DNA from: Branchiostoma floridae
Lineage: Eukaryota > Chordata > Leptocardii > Amphioxiformes > Branchiostomatidae
Length of the DNA: 24,286 bases
Reading direction: 5' to 3'
Assembly (NCBI RefSeq): GCF_000003815.2
Contig: NC_049990.1
Coordinates: forward strand, 4,315,850-4,340,135
How positions within the stretch are numbered: the first letter of the stretch is position 1; each line of letters opens with the position of its first letter. The notes beneath the pieces were generated by a model, which ran no database searches, had not been told where the DNA came from, and saw only the letters and a list, made by a program, of their open reading frames with translations. The position numbers and the translations under genes were made by a program. Positions 9,591 through 24,286 of the stretch are shown here, in pieces.

Positions 9591-9998
9591 GACCCCTAAA
9601 AATCCCCTTTTCTGGTCATTGTGAGCTGAAACATTATTGCCACTTTAGTGGTTAAGGATTCTTGTATATCTGGAAGTGTCTCTAACTTCCTTCTAAGCCA
9701 AATTGACGGCACAGTCAGCCGATTTTTTGCCCAAGCCACCAGTCCCCGCCATTGTGGGGAGGGCGGAAGGGCCTCTGTAGGGGCATCTCCAGTTCACCCT
9801 TTCACTTAGGACGAGGTACCACACTTGGAGGTGGGTAAAGTGTTCTCACTTTTGTTGTACTACTTATGTTAAGTTACCTGGTTTATGATTTCCTGCTCAT
9901 GTGAGATTTTTGATGCAATTTTCTGACAATATATGCAAACTGTGTACTAACGCTACCTGATTATCATAAGTAAAATTAGAACGTCTTTCCTGGTGAAG

Positions 9999-12900
9999 AT
10001 GGCTGAATCCATGTATGTGAAACTGGCAACATTTGCCATAGTCGTACTACAGTTTTCATATCCTGTCATCAACCTGGGCCATGTCAGTGTCCAGTCAAAT
10101 TCTACCACATATAATCTGTCTGGCCATGTCAATGGCTCCTACTTCAGTGTTGTCACACAAAGTGACCACACAATAAGTCTGCTGTTTCCTTTGTTTGGTA
10201 ATGCCAGGAAAAAGAACACCTCAAGCACTGTAACTTCAGTAAATTGCGTACACCTATGCTTTCACACACTGCTGATTTTGTCTGGTGATGTATCTCTTAA
10301 CCCTGGTCCAAAGGATCCCTGTGGTATCTGTAACAGATGTGTAAGAAAAAATCAAAAAGGAATATGCTGTGACTTGTGTGACAAGTGGTATCATCTTAAC
10401 TGTACAGGCATGGATGTTCAAGAATATCATACACTGGCTAATTCCGACGATTATTGGTACTGCAATCCTTGCCTACTTCCCTGTTTTAGTGACTCCTTTT
10501 TTGATTCTTCATGTAATGATTGTAGTGGTGATTCTGTAACTGCGAATGAAGAAGAAATCTCAGAAAGTAATTCTATGATACCAGCATCAAAGGGCTTAAT
10601 CATGGTACATCTTAATATTTGCAGCTTGTATAGTAAGCTAGACCAACTGTATGTATTTATGTCTACAAATGATGTTGATATTATGACAGTCAGCGAAACC
10701 CACCTTGATGACTCTATCCATGACAGTGAATTATGCATAGATGGGTATCACTTATACAGACAGGACAGGAATCGGTCTGGGGGAGGGGTCGCAATTTATG
10801 TATCTGATAAATACAGTCACACTGAGAGAACAGACCTGAAACAGCCAGGACTTGAGGCACTTTTCTGCCAAGTCCAACTCCCTAGCACTAAACCAATAGT
10901 AATTGGTACTATATACAGACCACCAACTAGCCCTGTGGAGTTTTACACCCTGCTAAGAGACTCACTTGAAACCTGGAGTATGTCCACTCCCAAGTCAGAA
11001 TTGTTTCTACTGGGAGACATGAACATAGACACTAGTCAGCCCTGTAGCTCAGCAGTTAAACACATGGATAACCTGAGTCAGGAATTTCAATTACAACAGG
11101 TTATAGACAAACCAACTAGAGTACACCAACACTCTAGTAGTATAATAGATCATGTGTACTGCAGTGATATGCATAGGGTAAGTGACTATGGAGTGGTACA
11201 CTCCACTATCTCTGATCACTATGCTGTGTATTGTACCAGAAAGGCGAGACGCACCAAGTCCGTATCTAAGTATGTAACCTCCCGTAAATTCACTAACTTT
11301 CAGGAAGACAGTTTCCTGACTGACCTGAGGGCACTAAACTGGGACTCTGTACTCCAGGCTACCAGGGTTGAGGAGGCTTGGTCTCTTTTCAAGTCTCTGT
11401 TTATCACAGTTAGTGATGTGCATGCACCATATATTTCCAAACGCACAAAAACTGCCCAGCCAAAATGGCTCACACCCGACATAAAAAGCCTAATGCAAGT
11501 CAGGGATGACACGAAGGCCAGGGCACGCAGAACAGGTCAAAGTAAAGATTGGGAGGATTACAAAGCTAAACGTAACTATGTAAACAAGAGGGTAAGGCTA
11601 GCCAAAGCCAGATACTGCCAACAAAAGTTGGAAGAAAACCTGACAGACTCAAAAAAACTGTGGGCTACAATTAAGGAGGTCTTACCTAAAAAGACCCAAG
11701 CAGTTACCAAATCACTGCGCTGGGAAGGGAAACATATCCTGGACCTTCCGAATATTGCAAACTGCCTCAATAAGTTCTTTGTAACTGTTGGAAACAAACT
11801 GGCAGAGAAGTTCAAGCACCAAGCTACGGTCCCTAAGTGCCCCACAAGATACAAAGAATTAAAAACTACCTTCAACTTTAAGCAAATAAGTGAAGTGGGA
11901 GTGTATGAAAAACTAAGGGGACTGCACAGTAATAAAGCGACTGGTCTGGACAAGATACATGCAAGGCTCCTGAAGGTAGCCGCACCTAGTATATGTAAAC
12001 CACTTACACACATTTTCAATTTGTCCCTTTCCTCTGGCCACATTCCTACAGACTGGAAGATGGCAAGGGTCACTCCATTACACAAAGGAGGGGATACAGA
12101 AGACCCAAACAATTACAGACCCATATCTGTTCTACCTGTCATCATGAAGGCCTTTGAAAGAGAGGTGCACACACAGTTCATTGAATACCTGCATCAACAC
12201 AATATCCTCTCCACCCAACAGTCTGGTTTTAGGACAGGCCACTCTACAACAACAACACTACTGGATGCCAAGGACTACGTGCTTCATAACATGGACAGGG
12301 GTAACCTAGTGGGGGCGGTATTTTTGGATCTTAAGAAAGCATTTGACACTGTACATCATGGACTATTATTAACCAAACTGTCATGGATCGGGATTCAGGG
12401 TGTGGAGCATCTTTGGTTCAGTAACTACCTGTCGGGGAGACAACAAATTGTCTCTCTGAATGGTTGTAGGTCAGAATACTTACCTGTTACAGTGGGAGTG
12501 CCCCAGGGTTCCATACTGGGCCCGTTGCTCTTCAATTTATTTATTAATGATATACCTGATGTAGTTACCACATGTAAAATATGTTTGTATGCTGATGACA
12601 CAGCAATATTCTATCCCAGCAACAATGTAAAACATATTGAGTCAATTCTGAACTATGAACTCTCTGGTTTGGCCACTTGGTTCCAAACAAATCGTTTAAC
12701 ATTAAATGTAACCAAGACTAAATGGATGTTATTTGGCACTGCTAACAGGTTAAAGCAAGCACAGTCCTTGACAGTCAAAATTGACCAAGAAATCATAGAA
12801 AGAGTTCATACGTTCAAATATCTTGGTCTGTACCTTGACTCCCACCTGTCCTTTAATGAACATATAGACAAAGTTTGTAGTAAGGTGTCACAGAGGATTG

Positions 12901-13424
12901 GACTACTTAGACGCCTCAGACACTGCCTGACTTTCAGTATTGCTGACATGTTGTACAAGACTATGATATTGCCTATTTTCGACTATTGTGACACTGTCTG
13001 GGGAACCTGTGGGGCCACCAAACAACGGCAACTACAAATACTACAAAACAGAGCGGCTAGGGTGGTGCTACAACGTAGGCAACGGGACATCAGCACTGTG
13101 AACCTCCACCAAACTCTCAACTGGAAATACCTGGCTGATAGGAGATTTGAGCACACGTGCATTATGGTTTTCAAATGTCTGACAGGCTTGGCACCAACAT
13201 ACCTATCCGCCACATTTCAGCACAACTCTCGTATCCATACTTACAACACTAGGCAGACCACTAAACTACACCCACCAAGCTACACCACCACATGTGGACA
13301 AAAAACATTTGCATACACTGGCACTAGCCAGTACAACAAACTAGCAGATAACATAAGAAACATCACAACACTAAAAGGCTTTAAAACAGCTCTGAAGAAC
13401 ATATGTTTATCTGACCTCAAGTAA
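9999..13424 (+). CDS. Retrotransposon polyprotein: PHD-like finger, APE endonuclease, reverse transcriptase
   Basis: Numbering counts from the in-frame GTG at 9993, so the first ATG (9999) is residue 3. It reads through without frameshift or stop. Residues 8-28 are hydrophobic and signal-like. Residues 98-106 are GDVSLNPGP, a 2A-like motif. Residues 110-160 form a PHD-like zinc finger (CGIC, CDLCDKWYHLNC, YCNPC). Residues 202-412 are an APE-type endonuclease with N208, E235, Y308, D342/N344, D386 and SDH407-409 all present. Residues about 680-910 are the reverse transcriptase: FLDLKKAFD (D779), GVPQGSILGP and YADD (866-869). The C-terminal part has the conserved TR..FK pattern of CR1/L2 proteins. 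It would nick chromosomal DNA and copy element RNA there. Every catalytic residue is kept, so the copy may be competent or only recently inactivated. Confidence 0.93.
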   Translation: MAESMYVKLATFAIVVLQFSYPVINLGHVSVQSNSTTYNLSGHVNGSYFSVVTQSDHTISLLFPLFGNARKKNTSSTVTSVNCVHLCFHTLLILSGDVSLNPGPKDPCGICNRCVRKNQKGICCDLCDKWYHLNCTGMDVQEYHTLANSDDYWYCNPCLLPCFSDSFFDSSCNDCSGDSVTANEEEISESNSMIPASKGLIMVHLNICSLYSKLDQLYVFMSTNDVDIMTVSETHLDDSIHDSELCIDGYHLYRQDRNRSGGGVAIYVSDKYSHTERTDLKQPGLEALFCQVQLPSTKPIVIGTIYRPPTSPVEFYTLLRDSLETWSMSTPKSELFLLGDMNIDTSQPCSSAVKHMDNLSQEFQLQQVIDKPTRVHQHSSSIIDHVYCSDMHRVSDYGVVHSTISDHYAVYCTRKARRTKSVSKYVTSRKFTNFQEDSFLTDLRALNWDSVLQATRVEEAWSLFKSLFITVSDVHAPYISKRTKTAQPKWLTPDIKSLMQVRDDTKARARRTGQSKDWEDYKAKRNYVNKRVRLAKARYCQQKLEENLTDSKKLWATIKEVLPKKTQAVTKSLRWEGKHILDLPNIANCLNKFFVTVGNKLAEKFKHQATVPKCPTRYKELKTTFNFKQISEVGVYEKLRGLHSNKATGLDKIHARLLKVAAPSICKPLTHIFNLSLSSGHIPTDWKMARVTPLHKGGDTEDPNNYRPISVLPVIMKAFEREVHTQFIEYLHQHNILSTQQSGFRTGHSTTTTLLDAKDYVLHNMDRGNLVGAVFLDLKKAFDTVHHGLLLTKLSWIGIQGVEHLWFSNYLSGRQQIVSLNGCRSEYLPVTVGVPQGSILGPLLFNLFINDIPDVVTTCKICLYADDTAIFYPSNNVKHIESILNYELSGLATWFQTNRLTLNVTKTKWMLFGTANRLKQAQSLTVKIDQEIIERVHTFKYLGLYLDSHLSFNEHIDKVCSKVSQRIGLLRRLRHCLTFSIADMLYKTMILPIFDYCDTVWGTCGATKQRQLQILQNRAARVVLQRRQRDISTVNLHQTLNWKYLADRRFEHTCIMVFKCLTGLAPTYLSATFQHNSRIHTYNTRQTTKLHPPSYTTTCGQKTFAYTGTSQYNKLADNIRNITTLKGFKTALKNICLSDLK
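10287..10310 (+). other. 2A-like translational recoding motif
   Basis: This encodes DVSLNPGP, after a hydrophobic HTLLILSG run. The classical 2A signature is D-V/I-E-x-N-P-G-P, with the ribosome skipping the bond between G and the last P. Here the E is S, so activity is uncertain. 2A-like sequences at the N-terminus of APE-type non-LTR elements are known in sea urchin and amphioxus. Skipping would release a hydrophobic leader of about 103 residues from the PHD-endonuclease-RT part. Confidence 0.6.
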
Positions 13425-13863
13425 TATTGAAACTTAGTATGGAAAAGCACCTTTGTCTCTGATGTGCCTTACTGTTCTTCAAATTTTGTTTGTTTGTTCA
13501 ATCTCTACATATGATTTAGTATCCATGCTTTGTACATTTCAGTTTCATTAATTTTCGTTTTACACATGATTTGATATATGATTTGACCTCTGACCTCCAC
13601 CCCATCTCTTGACATATTGATTTTGACCTTGGAACGTTTTCGACATGACTATGGACACTGATTATGTTTTGACGCACCGGTTTTATGTTTTCTGTACTGT
13701 ATGTTGTCCCTGGTGTTCAAAGTTTGACTGATTGTTATCACGTTTTTGTCCTGTATTTATTATTTACATGTATGTTTGATGGGCCCCCTTGGAAATCAAC
13801 TACTGTATGCACTGTTGTAGGGGTAACCCATCTGTCTCAAGATGAAATAAATAAATAAATAAA

Positions 13864-14250
13864 TTGCTACTCTGGGAAGTCTTAGCCTTGGAATTCGTAC
13901 CAAGTCCTGAAGCGTATTATCCTTACTATAAAGAACATTTTACTTTACTCAGTTTACCAGATCATATTCATAGAGCCTTGCCGGTGAAAATGCCAGTTTC
14001 TACACAAGGAACGTGTAAGCTGATTGATCAAGACGAAGTTTTCAACAACTCTGCCGACTTATGATGAAACGCCGAATGGCGACGTCCCAAGGCTGAGAAT
14101 CCTGACTACAAAGAACATTTTACTTTACAAGTGCAACTTACGCTGAAACCAAATTATCTTGTAGGGCCTTGGAAATGTCGTGACTTATTGGGTTTAGTTT
14201 TGATCCGGCAGTGACTTATTGTTTTCGAAACGTTTCATATTCGCATTTCA
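13864..14250 (+). repeat. Diverged satellite units right of the retrotransposon
   Basis: Around 13905-13960 and 14010-14130 the sequence resembles the 7041-9053 unit. GTAAGCTGATTGATCAAGAC, TTTTCAACAACTCTGCCGA, GATGAAACGCCGAATGGCGA and a CCTGACTACAAAGAACAT block occur in the same order. The stretch 14150-14250 matches the array flank at 9058-9140. These copies are older and shortened compared with the main array. Confidence 0.8.
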
Positions 14251-14684
14251 AAGGCAGTGTCTTTTAAGCAGGCCTTGCATTCGTAGTTCCTGAACTCTTA
14301 ATTAGAGGGCAGGCGGCTTAGATATGTATTGCGGTGTTGCTACTGGCAACTTAAAAGGCTTTCAACGGAGACTGAGGTAACAATCAAATTAAGTCGGATT
14401 CCTCACCAAGGCAAGGACTGACAACATCTTGAAAGCGACAGCAGCACCTGGTCTCTCTAGTAGTATAGAAGGCGGAGAGGGAAAAGCATTTGCAGGGCCA
14501 GCAATCCGGTCATTTTATAGTTATTGATTATTTTATTGCATTATATTGTACTATTTCTTGTTATGAGTTCTTTGTATGTTCGTCCGCATTTTGTAGGTTC
14601 TGCCACTACCAGCCAAAGGTGCCTAGGTAGACCCTTGTGATGACTTGTCTCATTGTCAATAAAGTCAAGTCACACACCTGTGCT
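14251..14684 (+). other. Non-coding stretch, possible retroelement 3' tail
   Basis: The part from about 14480 to 14672 ends in CATTGTCAATAAAGTCAAGT, an AATAAA signal followed by short AGTCA repeats, as in LINE/SINE tails. There is no attached coding domain. Nothing else is recognised. Confidence 0.3.
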
Positions 14685-14866
14685 CAGTAGATTTATACCC
14701 AGTTAATTGCACAACGGATAACCACACACTTCTGTTAACTGCACGGAATCCCAAAATCCCGTGGTGGCGCAGTCCAGCTTGATAAAAACTTCGTTTTGTT
14801 GCACCATCTGGATAATTGCACGAAACATGCTGGCAAATCGGGTGTGCAATTAAACGGCTCCTGCTG
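14685..14866 (-). mobile_element. Pogo/Tigger-like MITE, copy 1
   Basis: The left end is CAGTAG, followed 11 bp later by GTTAATTGCACAACGGATAA. The right end is GTGCAATTAAACGGCTCCTG followed by CTG. The 96-bp element at 15235-15330 is the same family in the opposite orientation. This copy is longer (182 bp) because of about 75-85 extra bp in the middle. The CAGTAG...CTACTG-type ends and TA at one border suggest the pogo/Tigger group of Tc1-mariner elements. No transposase is present. Confidence 0.75.
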
Positions 14867-14959
14867 TATACCTGTATTCCGACATCCCTGTGTTACAGTG
14901 CAGTTTAGTTCAGTTCAGTTCATCCTCGGAGAGGTGACACCAGCGTCTCCACATGTTCC

Positions 14960-15082
14960 CCTAACAACACCCCTAACCCCACCCAGCCCCTAACCCTAAC
15001 CCTAACCCTAACCCCCTAACCCCCTAACCCCACCCAGCTCCTAACCCTAACCCTAACCCTAACCCTAAGCTAACCCTCACCC
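14960..15082 (-). repeat. Interstitial telomeric repeat
   Basis: There are repeated CCCTAA units (TTAGGG on the minus strand), cleanest at 14989-15009 and 15042-15068, with variant CCCCTAA and CCACCCAG interruptions between. TTAGGG is the standard animal telomere repeat. Unique sequence on both sides, including a gene, shows this is internal rather than a chromosome end. Further AACCCCAACC-type degenerate repeats continue to about 15175. Confidence 0.93.
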
Positions 15083-15234
15083 CAACAAAAGCCCTTCCTC
15101 GCCCAAACACGCAACCGTAAAACCGTAACCCCAATTGGAACCCCAACGCTATTAGATCACAACCCCAACCTAACCTGATCCCACTTAACATAGGGGTTTC
15201 GGAAAATAAGGGTGTTGGAACCTACTTCTTACTA

Positions 15235-15330
15235 CAGTAGAAGCCGTTTAATTGCACACCCGATTTGGGGGTTCCATGCAATTAACAGAAGTGTGCGGTT
15301 ATCCGTTGTGCAATTAACTGGCTTCTACTG
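15235..15330 (+). mobile_element. Pogo/Tigger-like MITE, copy 2 (complete, 96 bp)
   Basis: It starts CAGTAGAAGCCGTTTAATTG and ends with the inverse, CAATTAACTGGCTTCTACTG. TA lies directly on each side (15233-15234 and 15331-15332), the expected target duplication of Tc1/mariner/pogo elements. The interior matches 14685-14866 in reverse complement. Confidence 0.88.
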
Positions 15331-15549
15331 TATTAGGTAGATTCAGGACGTTTGAATTTAATACTTAATACTTAAAATCCACACAGTCTCATCTGACCCT
15401 AGACTAGCGGTACCCAGGTGCTTTACCAGACTAGCTGTAGCGGGAGGTCGTAGGTCATGAGAGCATAGTCCATTTGGGGTCAAAGTGCACATTTGTTATC
15501 CACCTCACCACACCCCTCCCTCCCGTAACCGTAACATTCATACTTCAGT
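15331..15549 (+). promoter_or_regulatory. Upstream region of the ENPP-like gene
   Basis: These are the 219 bp between the pogo-like MITE and the start codon. No clear TATA box is seen at the expected distance. A nuclear-receptor-type DR1 element is present at 15477-15489. The transcription start cannot be placed from sequence. Confidence 0.35.
15477..15489 (+). promoter_or_regulatory. DR1-like nuclear receptor site (HNF4/RXR type)
   Basis: GGGTCAAAGTGCA fits two AGGTCA-like half sites with one spacer base, the class bound by HNF4 and RXR heterodimers. It lies about 60 bp before the ENPP start codon. A further AGGTCA half site is at about 15452. A 13-bp match can occur by chance. Confidence 0.35.
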
Positions 15550-22745
<7,196 letters not shown>

Positions 22746-23916
22746 GTAATGCCAGAATAAAATGTTTAAAACTTTCAAACAACATTCCTCACAACACACA
22801 AGTACAGACACAAAGTGAAGGTGAACTCAGTTTAAAGAACTCATGTTGGCCGCCCCCATGCACCACTTACCACAATACAGTCAAAGGCACAAAATGAAAA
22901 TCAAATACAGGAAGTATAGCTTTCATTGTTAAGAAAAGTGTGGATCCTGGTAAAGTCAAAGTCAACGTCAAAGTCAAATACGGTACATAAAACAGAAATA
23001 ATATATTTATCATAACGTTAACAATTTATATAAAGTTGGAAAGTTTGGCAAGATCTCAATGGCAGCACACGCTACAAAAGACAAAGGAAAATCAATGTTT
23101 AAATACATCCTAAAGAAGTGATGAAATTTTGACTGGAAACTATATTTCACAGAGGAGTAATGTCAAACATTATGATTGTTTCGAAAACCTTATCCAGTTG
23201 CTTGAGTAACTGGTTTTTTTGGCGCATCTTTCTACCTGGATGGCTTACGACATCTTGCCTCCATTATATTCAAAGTAATACCATGGTCGTCATGGCTTGT
23301 GGGATTTCTTTCGAATTTCGAATGACAGAACGATGACGCAATCTTTCACATTGCAGGCCTGCGTCGTGCTACACTTACCGCCCCGAACTGTCATATCAGT
23401 GCTACATTTGTGGCAAGACGTACACTGTTGCCAAACGGAGCTATAATTACTTTTCATCATCAATACATGATTGACGGAGAACTTTAATCTCTGGTGTTCA
23501 GGCGTGCAGAACTAACTTTGCTAATACTTTTCTGATTAACAAAGACAAGAACTAATTGAGAAGACATATAATTGTGACATGTGCACCAGAAAGTATTGCC
23601 TGGACGCGTTGAAATAACTTTCTTTCGCTTTCCGTTCTCATTACTTATTTAAAAATTTTTGGTTCCATTATTTCCAATTGGTAGATAGCTCTTGTGGTTG
23701 GGAATAATTGACATACATTTTGGCGCTTTAGCAGCTTTCCTTATCAATTTCCACTGCTTCTAACGAAAAGGTCACATTTCCATCAAAGCTTAAAATATAT
23801 AAGCAACGTAGACAGAATTTTCTGTCTCGAATATATATTGACTCTCTTTAAACTTTTACACTTGTCAGCCGACATACACGAATTTGCAATAGACTAACCG
23901 AAGAAATCCCGAGTTC

Positions 23917-24056
23917 GATCCCCGCCGTGCCCCCGACGTTGTGTCCGTGGGAAAGGCACTTAACACGACCTTCCTCACTCCACCCAGGTGTAAGAAATGG
24001 GTACCTGACTTGGGTCGGGAAGGTTAAAGGCATTTACCTTCTGTCGGTACTTTGTA
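23917..24056 (+). mobile_element. tRNA-derived SINE fragment
   Basis: GAGTTCGATCCCC fits the B box of a tRNA-type RNA polymerase III promoter. It is followed by GGCACTTAACACGACCTTCC and AAATGGGTACCTGACTT, words typical of tRNA-derived SINEs in amphioxus and sea urchin. No good A box precedes it, so the copy is probably 5'-truncated. Confidence 0.6.
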
Positions 24057-24142
24057 TTTGACACTGTTAAAATAAGTTAATTACTGACTTGAGTGCAGTG
24101 CCACATTGCCCACGTTCGAAAGCAAATCAAATAGAAAATGGG

Positions 24143-24234
24143 GTATCTCACTGCAAGTAGGGCACCGGTGCCGCACTTGCGAGGGTTCGGAGATAACTCA
24201 ACGAATTTCACAGATAAAGAAAGAATTTTCTTGC
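24143..24234 (-). repeat. Dispersed repeat family R1, copy 3
   Basis: In reverse complement it reads TTTATCTGTGAAATTCGTTG, then a CTCCGAAC block, GCACCGGTGCC and GTGAGATACC. This matches 108-197 and 2989-3069. It extends through AGAAAATTC like copy 1. Confidence 0.75.
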
Positions 24235-24286
24235 GGTTTGAGTACTTTGCTGTTCCTCAAACCATACGCATTATGAACTCTATTTT

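Larger units (their letters stand above)
9535..13862 (+). mobile_element. Intact CR1/L2-type non-LTR retrotransposon
   Basis: A single long ORF (9999-13424) is preceded by about 460 bp of 5' region and followed by a 438-bp 3' UTR ending in GATGAAATAAATAAATAAAT at 13842-13862, the usual short-repeat tail of these elements. The 5' border is approximate: I place it after the 35-bp direct repeat and before a Kozak-like ATG at 9561. The satellite-like sequence on both sides (7041-9053 and 13864-14250) shows that the element lies within an older repeat block. No clear target-site duplication is visible. The domain order and C-terminal region fit the CR1/L2/Crack assemblage; I cannot name the clade with certainty. 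Confidence 0.85.
22746..24286 (+). other. Start of ENPP-like intron 6
   Basis: This is intronic up to the window end, since no further ENPP exon is seen. It contains a GTCAAA-type short run at about 22953-22980, a SINE-like fragment at 23917-24056 and an R1 repeat copy at 24143-24234. The rest, from 22990 to 23900, shows nothing recognisable. Confidence 0.6.

Noticed and set aside
11576-12112. 178-codon minus-strand frame
   Set aside because: It is antisense to the endonuclease/RT region of the retrotransposon ORF, a shadow.
14960-15082. A true chromosome end
   Set aside because: Unique sequence, MITEs and a gene continue on both sides, and the repeats are short and interrupted.
23917-23990. 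Functional tRNA gene
   Set aside because: Only a B-box-like word is present. There is no A box, anticodon arm or acceptor stem, and the downstream sequence is SINE-like.

Overview
This is a stretch of animal (eukaryotic) genomic DNA, most likely from a lancelet (Branchiostoma). The basis is a host gene split into short exons with GT..AG introns, a CR1/L2-type non-LTR retrotransposon, many small terminal-inverted-repeat elements, TTAGGG-type telomeric repeats, and repeat styles I associate with amphioxus. The species call is an inference from style, not from a database match. The assembly has one gap of 763 N.

Layout. Positions 1-7040 have no convincing complete gene. They hold dispersed repeats, three or more MITE-like elements (1078-1469, 2381-2729, 5638-6068), a diverged tandem block (3345-4235), minus-strand retroelement tails, and one unassigned minus-strand open segment (5129-5473) that might be a terminal exon. 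Positions 7041-9053 are a satellite-like array of five full units of 365-392 bp plus a partial sixth. Next come a GC-rich-ended MITE (9213-9420) and an intact non-LTR retrotransposon (about 9535-13862; ORF 9999-13424) encoding a hydrophobic leader, a 2A-like motif, a PHD-like zinc finger, an APE-type endonuclease and a reverse transcriptase. Diverged pieces of the same satellite reappear at 13864-14250, so this mobile DNA sits inside an older repeat block. Positions 14685-15330 hold two copies of a small pogo/Tigger-like MITE in opposite orientation, on either side of an interstitial telomeric repeat.

Positions 15550-22745 carry the one well-supported host gene: the first six coding exons of a secreted or membrane ectonucleotide pyrophosphatase/phosphodiesterase of the ENPP4/5/6/7 type. 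The exons join in frame into 327 codons, starting with a signal peptide in a 55-bp first exon. Metal-binding and nucleophile positions are recognisable, but the usual Asn after the nucleophile is Cys. The gene continues past the window. Its second intron is unusually complex. It contains long AT microsatellites, the gap, two degenerate direct repeats that resemble the catalytic exon, and a nested TIR element.

The most notable items are the 2A-like motif in the retrotransposon, the relic catalytic-exon copies in the ENPP intron, the altered ENPP active site, and the telomeric repeat flanked by pogo-like MITEs.
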